A stretch of 64,000 nucleotides of DNA from CAZLRH01 sp964562015 (lineage in GTDB: Bacteria; Verrucomicrobiota; Verrucomicrobiia; Opitutales; JABDGR01): positions 1 to 64,000 of the forward strand of contig CAZLRH010000021.1 in assembly GCA_964562015.1 (NCBI GenBank), read 5' to 3'. This document shows positions 16,932-26,368 of this stretch, in pieces. The notes under the pieces were generated by a model that was given only the letters and a program-made list of their open reading frames with translations, searched no databases and was not told the DNA's origin. The first letter of the stretch is position 1, and each line of letters starts with the position of its first letter. Made by a program: the position numbers and the translations under genes.

Positions 16932-18016
16932 AATTGCCCACTTCCAGTAGCCCGGCGCCGGAGGACTTTTCCGTTTTCCGTTTTCCATTTTCCATTTTTC
17001 CTTCTACGTTCATACGCCGCCTCTTTAAATTATCGTTAATCGTTTATAGTTTATCCTTTTTCCACGCTGCTTCCGCCCACGAAGTCCAGCCCGTCTACCT
17101 CGAACTGCATCAGACCGGACCGGACACCTACAACGTCCTGTGGAAATTGCCGGCGCGGGAGGATCTGAGGCAGGGCATTGTCCCGGTTTTTCCGGCGGGA
17201 ACAAAAATCACGTCGGAACCGTTGCTCGTCAAAACGCCCGGTGCTTACATCGAACGTTACACGCTCTCCCTGGCGGGCGGCCTTGCCGGGCGGCCGTTCG
17301 CCGTCGCAGGGGCCGCGGCGGCGGTGGCCGACGTTCTGGTGCGGGTGATTTTGCCCGATGGCACGACCGAAATTGTGCGGCTCACGCCGGCCATGCCTTC
17401 GATCACGATTCCGGCGCAGCAATCCAACTGGCAGAAGGCCGGCTCGTTCATCCGCCAAGGGGTGGACCATATTTTGATGGGCGTGGACCATTTGCTCTTC
17501 GTGCTCGGGCTGCTGCTCATCGTGCGCGACCGCTGGATGCTGGTGAAGACCATCACGTCGTTCACGCTCGCGCACAGCATCACGCTGGCCATCGCGACAC
17601 TGGGCTACGCCAGCGCGCCGACCCTCCCGCTCAACGCCGCCATCGCGCTCTCCATTCTTTTCCTCGGGCCGGAAATCGTGCGCGTGCAGCGCGGCGAAAC
17701 GAGCCTGACCATCCGGCACCCGTGGGTCGTGGCGTTCTTGTTTGGATTGCTACACGGCTTCGGCTTCGCCAGTGGACTGACGGCGCTAGGCCTGTCGCAC
17801 CAGGAAATCCCGCTCGCCCTGCTCTGCTTCAACATCGGGGTGGAGATGGGCCAGCTCTTTTTTGTCATCGTCATCCTGCTGCTGGAGCAATCTTTCCGCG
17901 TGCTGGAAATCCGCTGGACCCGCTGGGCGGCCGCGCTGCCCACCTACACCGTCGGCAGCCTCGGCGCGTACTGGACGATTCAGCGCATCTGGATTATGTT
18001 TGCGGGGTTAAATTAA
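16928..18016 (+). CDS. HupE/UreJ-type membrane protein with periplasmic N-terminal domain
   Basis: A 362-residue protein. The N-terminus includes a hydrophobic leader (about residues 30-48, ending FFHAASA), followed by a periplasmic beta-rich domain of about 130 residues (HEVQPVYLELHQTGPDTYNVLW). Then comes the HupE/UreJ_2 membrane core with six helices and the histidine-rich signature GVDHILMGVDHLLFVLGLLL, then HSITLAIATLG and LLHGFGFASGL. HupE/UreJ proteins are thought to transport nickel or cobalt, but this subfamily is not characterised. The leader is preceded by a low-complexity run of TTTTCC units inside the reading frame (about 16967-17003), so the true start may be later than 16928. 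Confidence 0.75.
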   Translation: MKLPTSSSPAPEDFSVFRFPFSIFPSTFIRRLFKLSLIVYSLSFFHAASAHEVQPVYLELHQTGPDTYNVLWKLPAREDLRQGIVPVFPAGTKITSEPLLVKTPGAYIERYTLSLAGGLAGRPFAVAGAAAAVADVLVRVILPDGTTEIVRLTPAMPSITIPAQQSNWQKAGSFIRQGVDHILMGVDHLLFVLGLLLIVRDRWMLVKTITSFTLAHSITLAIATLGYASAPTLPLNAAIALSILFLGPEIVRVQRGETSLTIRHPWVVAFLFGLLHGFGFASGLTALGLSHQEIPLALLCFNIGVEMGQLFFVIVILLLEQSFRVLEIRWTRWAAALPTYTVGSLGAYWTIQRIWIMFAGLN

Positions 18017-18047
18017 GCGGCTTCTGCTTTTTGCACCCTCCTTTTCC

Positions 18048-19124
18048 ATGAAAACCCTCCGCCCCAAGACGCTGGCTTCGTGGTGCGCCCTCGCACTTCT
18101 GTTTTCCGCCTCCTCCGCCCACGCCCATATTTTGAGCGGCGAAACCGGCGGATTTGAAAGCGGCTTCCTGCATCCGTGGTCGGGCTGGGACCACATTATC
18201 GCGATGGTGGCGGTGGGCATTTGGGGCGCGCAAATCGGGCGCCCGGCGATTTGGCTTTTGCCGGTGGTGTTTCCGATGGTGATGGCATTCGGTGGGTTTC
18301 TCGGCTTGCTCGGCGTGCCGATGCCCGGCGGCGAGCACTCGGTGGAAATCGGCATCGCGCTCTCGGGAATTTTGCTCGGCTTGATGGTGCTCGGAGACGT
18401 GCATCCCAACCGCCTGGCCGCGTGGCTTTTCTCGAGGGACGAGCCCGCCACGGCGGCGCGCAAGGGCAAAAACCTCGGCTACACCCTCGCCGTGGTGATG
18501 GTCGGCTTTTTCGGCCTGTGCCACGGTTACGCCCATGGCAGCGAATTGCCTCCGGGCGAAAGCGGCCTGTACTACAGCATCGGATTTGTCATTGCCACCG
18601 GTACCCTCCACGCCTGCGGCATTTCGCTCGGGTTGATCCATCGCTGGCCCGCCGGGCAGGTGCTCCTGCGCCTGTGCGGCGTGGGCATCGCACTGGGCGG
18701 AGTCTATTTTATGTGGGATGCCTTGCATCCGGAGCCCACCGAAAAGGCGGCCCCCAAGGCGGCGGCGATGCAACCCAAACCGCCGGGGTCGGCGGGGCCG
18801 ACGGTTGCATCCCTTTCATCAGAAGAAGGTAACAACATCCCCTTTGGGGGCGTATATAGCGTCGTATGGCCTCCCATTTCGTATTCGTCCCCAGTCAATA
18901 TGTTTCAATTATTCACCCAGGGGCAAAAGCCACCCGTGAGCGTGCCGCGGGACTTTGCCCGGCCCGTGCCCGTGACGGTGCCTGCTCCGCTTGGGCTCAC
19001 TTACTACCGCCCGGACAATCAGGAAATCCCGGTATTTTTTCACGACGGAGTGTTGCGGGCCGGGGACGAAAGCTGGGTCGTCTTTCCGCAGCTCGACGGC
19101 AGCCCTAAGTTGCGACCGAATTGA
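18048..19124 (+). CDS. HupE/UreJ family protein with unusual C-terminal extension
   Basis: A 358-residue protein. The signal peptide (ending SSAHA) exposes an N-terminal His (HILSGETGGFESGFLHPWSGWDHI), the mark of HupE/UreJ metal permeases, in which N-terminal and helix-I histidines may bind Ni or Co. Six or seven helices follow, with CHGYAHGSELPPGESGLYY. The family normally ends near residue 225; this protein continues for about 130 residues with a proline-rich, probably soluble, tail that I do not recognise (NIPFGGVYSVVWPPISYSS, FFHDGVLRAGDESW). It is 31 bases downstream of another HupE-like gene and 24 bases upstream of a third. Confidence 0.78.
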   Translation: MKTLRPKTLASWCALALLFSASSAHAHILSGETGGFESGFLHPWSGWDHIIAMVAVGIWGAQIGRPAIWLLPVVFPMVMAFGGFLGLLGVPMPGGEHSVEIGIALSGILLGLMVLGDVHPNRLAAWLFSRDEPATAARKGKNLGYTLAVVMVGFFGLCHGYAHGSELPPGESGLYYSIGFVIATGTLHACGISLGLIHRWPAGQVLLRLCGVGIALGGVYFMWDALHPEPTEKAAPKAAAMQPKPPGSAGPTVASLSSEEGNNIPFGGVYSVVWPPISYSSPVNMFQLFTQGQKPPVSVPRDFARPVPVTVPAPLGLTYYRPDNQEIPVFFHDGVLRAGDESWVVFPQLDGSPKLRPN

Positions 19125-19148
19125 GCTGAGCGATGCAGGTTCGCCGTC

Positions 19149-19790
19149 ATGCATAAATCCCCCCGACACCTCCTTGCCGCCCTGGCCGCAGGCGCGATTC
19201 TCCTGATTGCGCCGGCGACGGCGGAGGCGCATCTCGTCACGACCGGGTTGGGGCCGGTTTATGATGGCGTCGGCCACTTCTGCACCAGCCTCGAGGATGT
19301 GGTGCCGGCGGTGGCCCTAGCGCTGTTGGCGGGCCTGCGCGGGCCGGGTTCGGGCCGCAAAGCCCTTTTTGCGCTCCCGGTGGCCTGGGTGCTGGGCGGT
19401 TTGATCGGCCTATCCCTGACCCCGGCGCCGGAACTCTCGCGGCCCGTGCTCTCCGGCATCGTGGCGGCGACTTTCATGATTCCCGGCGTGCTCATTGCTG
19501 CTGATTTGAATCTCCCGCCGCTGGTTATTGGCCTGCTGGCGGGCCTGCTGGGGATGGTGCACGGCTATCTGGACGCGCTCGGCATGCTGGCCGAAGGCGC
19601 CACCCCTGGCAATGGCGCGCTCGAGTTCGTGGGCGTGGGGGCGGTTTTGTTCGTGCTGGTGGCGCTTTTTTCATCTCTGGTCATTTCCCTGCGTCCAGCC
19701 TGGACCCGCATCGTTTTCCGGGTGGCGGGCAGTTGGATTTCGGCGGCGGGCCTGCTCTGGCTCGGGTGGGCCTTGAAAGGCCGGGGCTAG
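19149..19790 (+). CDS. HupE/UreJ family membrane protein
   Basis: A 213-residue protein with signal peptide (ending TAEA) and a mature N-terminal His (HLVTTGLGPVYDGVGHF). Six hydrophobic helices follow, including LLGMVHGYLDALGML with a conserved helix histidine. It is a compact HupE/UreJ member and the third in the row 16928-19790. Three divergent copies together suggest a multi-subunit or multi-substrate membrane system, possibly for metal or for insertion of a metal centre, but the substrate cannot be read from the sequence. The next gene is the DUF1552 protein. Confidence 0.72.
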   Translation: MHKSPRHLLAALAAGAILLIAPATAEAHLVTTGLGPVYDGVGHFCTSLEDVVPAVALALLAGLRGPGSGRKALFALPVAWVLGGLIGLSLTPAPELSRPVLSGIVAATFMIPGVLIAADLNLPPLVIGLLAGLLGMVHGYLDALGMLAEGATPGNGALEFVGVGAVLFVLVALFSSLVISLRPAWTRIVFRVAGSWISAAGLLWLGWALKGRG

Positions 19791-19907
19791 GCCGGGAATT
19801 TCCCAGCCCGAGCCGGCTCTCATTTATTACTTGCGGAACCCGTCCACCGGCTATACCGTGACGCTGCGGGCTTCTATCGCCACCCGCCTGTTTCCCTCCC
19901 CTTTTTT

Positions 19908-21284
19908 ATGAGCAAATTCCCGTCAATACCTCGTCGGACCTTTTTGCGCGGCTTGGGCACTGTCATGGCCCTGCCGGTTTTGGAGAGCATGCTGCCCTCC
20001 CTGCGTCTGATGGGTGCGACCACCGCCGACGCCGCCACGACCGCCGCGGGCTTCCCCAAGCGCCTGGCCTGGATCTACATTCCCAACGGCGCCAACATGC
20101 CCGACTGGATCCCCGCGACCACGGGCCGCGATTACGAACTTTCCAAGATTCTCCAACCGTTGCAGTCGCATAAGAGCGACATCACCGTCATCTCCGGCCT
20201 CGACAACAACATGGCCAATGAATTCGGCGATGGCGGCGGCGGCCACGCGCGCGCCTCGGCGGCCTACCTCACCGGTGTGCACCCCCGCAAGACCGCGGGC
20301 GCGGACATCCGCAACGGCATCTCGGCCGACCAGATCGCCGCGGAAGCCCTCAGCGACCAGACGAAGATTCCATCCATGGAACTGAGCTGCGACGCCGGCC
20401 AGCGCAATGACACCTGCGATTCCGGCTATAGTTGTGCGTATCAATTTAACATTTCGTGGAAGTCCCCCACCATGCCGGTGAACCCGGAGGTCGACCCGAA
20501 AGCCGCGTTTGAGCGCCTCTTCGGCAGCGGCGACGCCGCGCAGACCGCGGAAGCCATGGCCAAGCGCCGCCTCTACAACAAGAGCGTGCTCGACTATGTG
20601 CTCGACGACAGCAAGCGCCTCAATGCCAACCTCGGCGACAGCGACCAGCGCAAGCTCGATGAATACCTTTCCGCCGTCCGCGACCTCGAAAAACGCATCG
20701 CCGCCAGCGAGAAATTCAAGCTCGAGCTCCCGCCCGAAATGCGCCCGCACGGCCTGGACTCCGACCCGAATTTCGAAGGCCACATGCGCCTGATGTACGA
20801 CATCATGACCCTCGCCTTCCAAACCGACGCCACCCGCATCTCGACCTTCATCGTCGGCCATGACGGCAGCAACCGACCCTACCCGCAGACGGGCATCTTC
20901 GAGGGCCACCACGACATCTCGCACCACCGCAACAACCCGGTCCAGCGCGCGAAGATGGCCGTTATCAACCGCTATCACGTTGAAAATTTCGCCTACTTCC
21001 TGGACAAGCTGAAGGCCGTCAAGGAAGGCGACGGCACCCTGCTGGACAATTGCGCCATCGTTTACGGCGGCGGCTTGGGCGAACCCAACACGCACACGCC
21101 GGAAAACAACCCCATCGTCCTCGCGGGCCGCGCGGGCGGGGCGTTTACCTCCGGCCAGCACTTGTACACCGGCGGCCATGTGCCGCTGACCAACCTGTAC
21201 CGCTCCATGCTCGCGACCGCCGGGGTAAAGACCGAAAAAATCGGCGACAGCAACGGCCAGTTGGATTTGATCAAGGCGTCGTAG
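19908..21284 (+). CDS. DUF1552 Tat-exported protein
   Basis: A 458-residue protein of the DUF1552 family. The N-terminus IPRRTFLRGLGTVMALPVLE is a twin-arginine (Tat) signal, so it is exported folded, probably with a cofactor. The mature part includes FPKRLAWIYIPNGANMPDW, the conserved ASAAYLTGVHPRKTAGADI, SMELSCDAGQRNDTCDSGYSCAYQFNISW and DATRISTFIVGHDGSNRPYP; the HDISHH segment is a good metal-binding candidate. The family relates distantly to alkaline-phosphatase-fold (DUF1501-like) proteins and is normally encoded directly next to a DUF1592 protein. Here the DUF1592 gene (12059) is separated from it by the nuclease, SurA-like and HupE genes. Function is unknown. Confidence 0.88.
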   Translation: MSKFPSIPRRTFLRGLGTVMALPVLESMLPSLRLMGATTADAATTAAGFPKRLAWIYIPNGANMPDWIPATTGRDYELSKILQPLQSHKSDITVISGLDNNMANEFGDGGGGHARASAAYLTGVHPRKTAGADIRNGISADQIAAEALSDQTKIPSMELSCDAGQRNDTCDSGYSCAYQFNISWKSPTMPVNPEVDPKAAFERLFGSGDAAQTAEAMAKRRLYNKSVLDYVLDDSKRLNANLGDSDQRKLDEYLSAVRDLEKRIAASEKFKLELPPEMRPHGLDSDPNFEGHMRLMYDIMTLAFQTDATRISTFIVGHDGSNRPYPQTGIFEGHHDISHHRNNPVQRAKMAVINRYHVENFAYFLDKLKAVKEGDGTLLDNCAIVYGGGLGEPNTHTPENNPIVLAGRAGGAFTSGQHLYTGGHVPLTNLYRSMLATAGVKTEKIGDSNGQLDLIKAS

Positions 21285-21374
21285 GCCGGCGGGGCTGTCT
21301 CAGAAGGTTCGAACGTACGCTATTTTTAGCGTGCGCCTCGGGGTCGCTGCCTCATAATGAGCCGCGGATACCCC

Positions 21375-23699
21375 ATGAAACCCGTTGGCAAGACCATGGC
21401 CTGGGCACTGGCCGCTTTTCTAGCCGGCGTGACGATTGATCGCTGGGTGCTGCCACAACTTTCGTCCCCATCGCGTCATATTTCCATTGTGGCCAGTGGC
21501 GAGCGCGCCACTGGCAACGCGAAGGCCGCCCCACAAAACGCCGCTTGGAACCCGAAGGGCTCGCTCGCGGAAATTATCAAAAGTACTCACGGGGGCCCGC
21601 GTCTTCAGGCCCTTTGCCAGTTGGTCGAGGCCACACCAGTTTCGGACTTGGCTCGCTTGTTGAACGACGCGGCCGGTTGTCCCCAAGCCGAGGTTCGCCA
21701 ACTGGTGTCCGACCTGGCGATGTCCAAATGGGTGCAAGCCGATCCCCGGGCCGCAGTCGCTTTTGCCTATGCCAAAGTGCTCCAGTCGTCAAAATCCAGC
21801 CCGCTATTAATTACCGCATTTGACACTTGGGCAGGAGCGGACCCACGCGCGGCCTTTGCAGCCGCCTCCACTTTAGACCGCCTATCGTTGCGCAACACGG
21901 CGCTCGGCGAAGTACTCGCGACTTGGGCGCAGAGTGGAGATCCCGGCGGAGCTATCGCGGCCGCGCAAAATCTGCCGGCCGGCCAGGCAAGTGACAACGC
22001 CCTGCGCCAGATTTTTGACCGCTGGTCGCAGGCCGATGCGGAAGCAGCCTACGCGGCCTTGGGCCAAATCAACAACGCCCGTCTGCGCGCCATTCTTGCA
22101 AACACGACGCTGGCCAACATGGCCGCGAGCGACCCGGCCCTCGCCGTTAAAATGATGCGAGAACTGCCGGTTGGACAGCAAACGGCCATGCTTTTCCGCA
22201 ATGTGTTTACCCCGTGGGCCAGCCAGGATCCCGCGGCCGCCTTCGCCGCATTGGGCAGCTTTCCGCTTGGTCCCGCCCGCACCGGCGCCACCTTGAGCGT
22301 ATTCGACGCGTGGACGCAATTGGATCCGGCCGGGGCGCTCGCGGCCCTGCAAACTCTGCCCATGAGCGCCGAGCGGCAAAGCGTGCAGGAGGACGTTCTG
22401 AATGTGCTGGCCACCCGCGAGCCGGCTGCAGCCAGCGATTTTTTGCTCAGCATTCCCGCAGGTGCCTACCGCAACACGCTCATCGGCTCCTTTCTCAATA
22501 GCTGGAGTGACACCGACCCGGTCGGCGCCTTGGCCTGGCTCAAAGCAAATAGCAAGGAGGCCGGGTATGACAACAAAGGCATGGGGCCTTTTCTGGCCAA
22601 ATTGAGCGCCGCCGACTCTGCCACGGCCCTCGCCTTCGTCGCGCAGTTGCCCAATGACAGCAATCGTCAAAGTTATTTCGGTGTCGTTCTGGGTGAGTAC
22701 GCAAAAACCGATCCCGCCTCCACCATCACCTGGCTGAACAACAATCTGACCGGCAAGGAACATGACGCCGTGCTGGCCAACGTCGTGAATCAGCTCACTG
22801 CGACCGACCCCGCCGCCGTCGCCGCCTACTACAACCAGATGCCACCTGGCGCCGCGCGCGACAATATCGCCGCGACTATCGCGTTCTCGCTAGCGACGCA
22901 GGACACCAAGGCCGCCCTCGATTTCGTGCAGAATCTGCCGGCCGACACCCCTGAAGTCGTGCGCAACAAAGCCTTGCAAAATGCCCTGGGCGCCTGGGCG
23001 AATGCCGACCCGGCGGCCGCCGCGGATTACCTGCAAAACCTGGCGGACAACCCCACCCTCACGAATACGTTTGGTGCAGTCGCTCGGGCGCTCGCGCAAA
23101 ACGACACGAAAGCGGCGCTCGCCTGGGCCGAAGCCTTGCCGACGGGCGCGGCCCGCAACGGCGCGCTGGCCAGCGCCTTGGGCAGCCTGGCGAAATTTGA
23201 CGGGCCCTCCGCCTTGGAGTACTCCTTCAATCTGCCGCAGAATAACAACACGAGCCTCACGCAACGCGCCATCATTGCCGCGTGGAGCCTCACTGACCCG
23301 GCCAGCGCCGCCGCCGCCGCCCTGGCGCTGGATAATCCCAGCACACGGGTGAACGCCATTGTGGCCCTGACGGACAACTGGGTGCAGCAAGACCCCAAAG
23401 CCGTTTCCGAGTGGATGCAAACCATTCCGCCCGGCGAGGAACGCGATGCCGCCGTCGCCCGTTATCTTTCGTCTGAAGCCTACCTTGATCCGCCCGGCAG
23501 CTATGCCATGGCCCTGACCATCGGCAACGATCTGCGCCGGTACAATCAAGTGCGCAATAGCATCGTCCCCTGGGCTCAACTGGACCCGGTGGCCGCGAAA
23601 GCCGCCCTGGAAGCGGCGCCCATCACCGACCAACAACGCTCACTCATTCGCAATGCGCTTAATAGCAATGCCGTCAGCGCCGCAAGCGGCTCAAATTGA
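21375..23699 (+). CDS. Anchored protein made of about 20 DP-type helical repeats
   Basis: A 774-residue protein. I prefer the ATG at 21375 (MKPVGKTMAWALAAFLAGVT, a signal or anchor helix) to the upstream ATG at 21357. From about residue 100 to the end it consists of about 20 units of roughly 35 residues, each with a W-A-x-x-D-P-x-A-A-x-x-x-L core (for example GAWANADPAAAADYLQNL and DAWTQLDPAGALAALQTL) followed by P-x-G-x-x-R-x-x. The pattern predicts an alpha-solenoid like TPR or HEAT repeats, with sporadic loss of the core at some units. Such proteins are frequent in Verrucomicrobia; no catalytic motif is visible, so a scaffold role in the periplasm is a guess. It precedes the pectin block. 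Confidence 0.7.
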   Translation: MKPVGKTMAWALAAFLAGVTIDRWVLPQLSSPSRHISIVASGERATGNAKAAPQNAAWNPKGSLAEIIKSTHGGPRLQALCQLVEATPVSDLARLLNDAAGCPQAEVRQLVSDLAMSKWVQADPRAAVAFAYAKVLQSSKSSPLLITAFDTWAGADPRAAFAAASTLDRLSLRNTALGEVLATWAQSGDPGGAIAAAQNLPAGQASDNALRQIFDRWSQADAEAAYAALGQINNARLRAILANTTLANMAASDPALAVKMMRELPVGQQTAMLFRNVFTPWASQDPAAAFAALGSFPLGPARTGATLSVFDAWTQLDPAGALAALQTLPMSAERQSVQEDVLNVLATREPAAASDFLLSIPAGAYRNTLIGSFLNSWSDTDPVGALAWLKANSKEAGYDNKGMGPFLAKLSAADSATALAFVAQLPNDSNRQSYFGVVLGEYAKTDPASTITWLNNNLTGKEHDAVLANVVNQLTATDPAAVAAYYNQMPPGAARDNIAATIAFSLATQDTKAALDFVQNLPADTPEVVRNKALQNALGAWANADPAAAADYLQNLADNPTLTNTFGAVARALAQNDTKAALAWAEALPTGAARNGALASALGSLAKFDGPSALEYSFNLPQNNNTSLTQRAIIAAWSLTDPASAAAAALALDNPSTRVNAIVALTDNWVQQDPKAVSEWMQTIPPGEERDAAVARYLSSEAYLDPPGSYAMALTIGNDLRRYNQVRNSIVPWAQLDPVAAKAALEAAPITDQQRSLIRNALNSNAVSAASGSN

Positions 23700-23718
23700 A
23701 CCAAAGCCTTTTCCCTGC

Positions 23719-25104
23719 ATGCAAAAACTGCGCATTTTCATTTTATATTTCGCCGTCGCAGCCGCCGGTCTGCCCGGGGCTGAGACTCCGGCCTCGCCAC
23801 CGGCTCCCGTTGCGGCAACTCCGCCTGCCACCATCACCGCGACCGCGCAGCCTGACGCCTTGCCCAAAGACTGGATCGACCCCGACACCGGCCACCGCAT
23901 TGTGCGGCTTTCGGAGGAGGACAACACCCAGAGTCTTTATTTCCACCAGAATCCGTACACCCCGGACGGAAAAAAGCTCGTGGTGACTACGCCCGACGGC
24001 ATTGCCACCATCAATCTTCAGACGCACGAGATTAAAAAAGTCACCCTCGGCAACGTGCCCTCCGCCCGCATGGACCAGCACGACACCACGCCCGCCGACA
24101 CGCGCCTCTCGCACATCGTCGTCGGCAAAAAAACGTCGACCGCCTTTTATCTGCGCGGCGCGGACATCATGGCGACGAATCTCGACACCGGCGTGTCGCG
24201 CAAAATCGGCACTTTGCCGGAGGAACTGCGCTGGGGCGCGGGCTTTACGGTCAATGCCGACGAAACCCTGCTCGCGGGCGCGGGCAACGCCGAGCCCGGC
24301 CCGATGGGCGCCATCGGCCCCGACTGGGCCGGCAACCAGGCCTTGCCGCAGCGCCTGCGCGCGCTCGTGCCGATGGTGCTCTACACGGTGGACCTCAAAA
24401 CCGGAGAAGTAAAAAAGTTTTTTCACGCCGACCACGATTGGCTGAATCACGTCCAGTTTTCGCCGACGGACCCGACCTTGCTCATGTATTGCCACGAAGG
24501 CCCGTGGGACCAGGTGGACCGCATCTGGCAAATCCACGTCAACGGCGGCGAGCCCAAGCTGCTGCACTCGCGCACGATGCCCATGGAAATCGCGGGCCAC
24601 GAATTTTGGGCGGCGGACGGCAAAAGCGCGTGGTACGATTTGCAGACGCCCAAGAGCCAGGTCTTTTGGGTCGCGGGCGAGGATTTGGCGACCGGCCAGC
24701 GCACGCGCTACTCGCTGCCGATCAACGAGTGGTCGGTGCATTACAACATTTCGCCGGACGGCAAGTTTTTCGCCGGGGACGGCGGCGGCCCCACCAGCGT
24801 CGCGCGCGGCAACAACGGCCAATGGATTTACCTCTTCACCCCGGACGCCAGCCAGGAAACGACCCTGGAAGTCGGCGGCGAGAAAGTGAAAGTGGACCAG
24901 TTCAAGGCCGAGCGCCTCGCCAGCCTCGCGAAGCACGATTACACATTGGAACCGAACGTCAGTTTTACGCCCGACATGAAATGGATCGTCTTCCGGTCAA
25001 ACATGCTCGGCGCGGCCCACGGGTCGCATGTGTTCGCGGTGGAGATTGCGAAGGCCGGGCAGGCAGATGTTAAGCACGACATTCCGGCGGTCATCAACCC
25101 TTGA
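23719..25104 (+). CDS. Oligogalacturonate-lyase-like beta-propeller protein (PL22 type)
   Basis: A 461-residue secreted protein. The ATG at 23719 begins a good signal peptide (MQKLRIFILYFAVAAAGLPG). An opening block KDWIDPDTGHRIVRLSEE, then SLYFHQNPYTPDGKKLVVTTPDGIATINL, marks the start of a seven-bladed beta-propeller as in oligogalacturonate lyase (PL22). Conserved histidines include MYCHEGPWD and MEIAGHEFWAADG, both expected near the Mn-binding site. It lacks a partner enzyme of its own but sits beside arabinan and galactan enzymes, which suits a role in unsaturated oligogalacturonate breakdown. A clear paralogue is at 26503. Activity may be on a related oligosaccharide. Confidence 0.75.
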   Translation: MQKLRIFILYFAVAAAGLPGAETPASPPAPVAATPPATITATAQPDALPKDWIDPDTGHRIVRLSEEDNTQSLYFHQNPYTPDGKKLVVTTPDGIATINLQTHEIKKVTLGNVPSARMDQHDTTPADTRLSHIVVGKKTSTAFYLRGADIMATNLDTGVSRKIGTLPEELRWGAGFTVNADETLLAGAGNAEPGPMGAIGPDWAGNQALPQRLRALVPMVLYTVDLKTGEVKKFFHADHDWLNHVQFSPTDPTLLMYCHEGPWDQVDRIWQIHVNGGEPKLLHSRTMPMEIAGHEFWAADGKSAWYDLQTPKSQVFWVAGEDLATGQRTRYSLPINEWSVHYNISPDGKFFAGDGGGPTSVARGNNGQWIYLFTPDASQETTLEVGGEKVKVDQFKAERLASLAKHDYTLEPNVSFTPDMKWIVFRSNMLGAAHGSHVFAVEIAKAGQADVKHDIPAVINP

Positions 25105-25153
25105 GAGGAACGCTAAACATTCTAATTTTTGCCCTCTCCTCCTTACTAAGCCC

Positions 25154-25651
25154 ATGAGCATTTCTACAGAAGAAGCAAAAAATATTTATGCACATTTTGG
25201 ATTTACGGCGTATCGAGCTCAGTGCCTAGAAATGGAAGTTGGCAACATGCTTATCGCTTACCTGGCAATTAGTAAAAAAGTCCCGAATGAAGAAATGCTG
25301 CGCACAATCGGTGAAACAGTTGACAAAGAGACTCTCGGACGAAATCTGCGACTAGTTAAAAAAATCGTCGACTTTGGTGACTCCGGCATTAAGGCGATTG
25401 AATATGCACTAGAAAGACGAAACTATCTGACCCATCATTTTTTTCGCGAAAATGCCTTTGAAATGCACAATATTGAGGGCCGTGAAAAAATGGTGAATGC
25501 ACTCGATGAAATGCGGAAAGCATTTGATATCGCAGATGCCCTTCTTCAGAGTATCACTAAGGCGTTGCTTAAATGCGCTGGGGTTTCGGAATTGGTTGAA
25601 AGCGAACTTAACAAAGTCCTTTCCGCAAATAATGTTATCAGCAGTTCCTGA
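25154..25651 (+). CDS. HEPN-domain-like protein with RNase motif
   Basis: A 165-residue, mainly helical protein in AT-rich DNA. It contains the motif R89-N-Y-L-T-H94 in ALERRNYLTHHFFREN. An R-x4-6-H motif with a polar residue after the R is the signature of HEPN ribonucleases, which are frequent toxins and anti-phage effectors. The N-terminal half (IYAHFGFTAYRAQCLEMEVGNML) is a helical bundle as expected. The gene is followed six bases later by another unknown gene. The assignment rests on motif and helicity only; it may be a non-toxic member of this common family. I chose the ATG at 25154, as the upstream part of the frame overlaps the previous gene. Confidence 0.5.
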   Translation: MSISTEEAKNIYAHFGFTAYRAQCLEMEVGNMLIAYLAISKKVPNEEMLRTIGETVDKETLGRNLRLVKKIVDFGDSGIKAIEYALERRNYLTHHFFRENAFEMHNIEGREKMVNALDEMRKAFDIADALLQSITKALLKCAGVSELVESELNKVLSANNVISSS

Positions 25652-25657
25652 TTATAT

Positions 25658-26368
25658 ATGATTGAAGCAGAATGCATTAAATTGCTTACCGCTGAAAAAC
25701 TGATGATGATCGCAGTTTCTACCGGCGGTCCACGCATCGAAGCCGCTAACCCAGAATATGTCGAGCGTCGCCAGCGTATCAATTTCCTCTTACAGTCCAT
25801 CACTGTTTCAGACCCAAACTGCTATTCAGATCTTTGGGGTTGGTATGCTAAATGGAGCAGCGGTGAATTGCCTACTTATAGCTCGCGGCGACAATATTTG
25901 AGTCAGTTATTTCAACCGACATTGGACACACTGGCACGCCGCGCAGCAGGAATCATATCAATTCCGGCGCAAGAACCTACTGGCTGGACACGTGTCGACA
26001 GAAATCTTGATGGTATCCGTCAACAACTTGAAACTTCGACCACTGAAGAAGCATTTCAGGCTATCGGCTTACGCTGTAGAGAGGCATTGATTTCGCTGGG
26101 AGAAGCGGTTTTTGACCCTTCGAAGCACGTTTCAACCGATGGTATCGCTCCGAGCGCAACCGACGGATTTCGCATGATCGAGGCATTTATTGCCTTCGAA
26201 TTAGCCGGAAGTTCAAACGAGACAATTCGTTCTCACCTTAAGACGTCGCTTAGGCTCGCCAACGAATTGCAACACCGTCGAACCGCGTCACTTCGTGACG
26301 CAATGCTATGCGGAGAAGCAACTAGGTCGGTCGTCAACTTCGTTGCTATCATAGCGAATAGGCGCTGA
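25658..26368 (+). CDS. Hypothetical protein with a helical C-terminal domain, partner of the HEPN-like gene
   Basis: A 236-residue protein I cannot name. It starts six bases after the HEPN-like gene, so the two are very likely co-transcribed. The N-terminal 90 residues are mixed; the C-terminal 130 residues are helical with conserved-looking blocks GLRCREALISLGEAVFDP, FRMIEAFIAFELAGSSNETI and ELQHRRTASLRDAMLCGEA, which I recall from proteins found with abortive-infection genes (unchecked). It has no signal peptide, in contrast to the secreted neighbours. AT-rich codon use fits the HEPN gene and differs from the GC-rich flanking lyase genes. Confidence 0.5.
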   Translation: MIEAECIKLLTAEKLMMIAVSTGGPRIEAANPEYVERRQRINFLLQSITVSDPNCYSDLWGWYAKWSSGELPTYSSRRQYLSQLFQPTLDTLARRAAGIISIPAQEPTGWTRVDRNLDGIRQQLETSTTEEAFQAIGLRCREALISLGEAVFDPSKHVSTDGIAPSATDGFRMIEAFIAFELAGSSNETIRSHLKTSLRLANELQHRRTASLRDAMLCGEATRSVVNFVAIIANRR

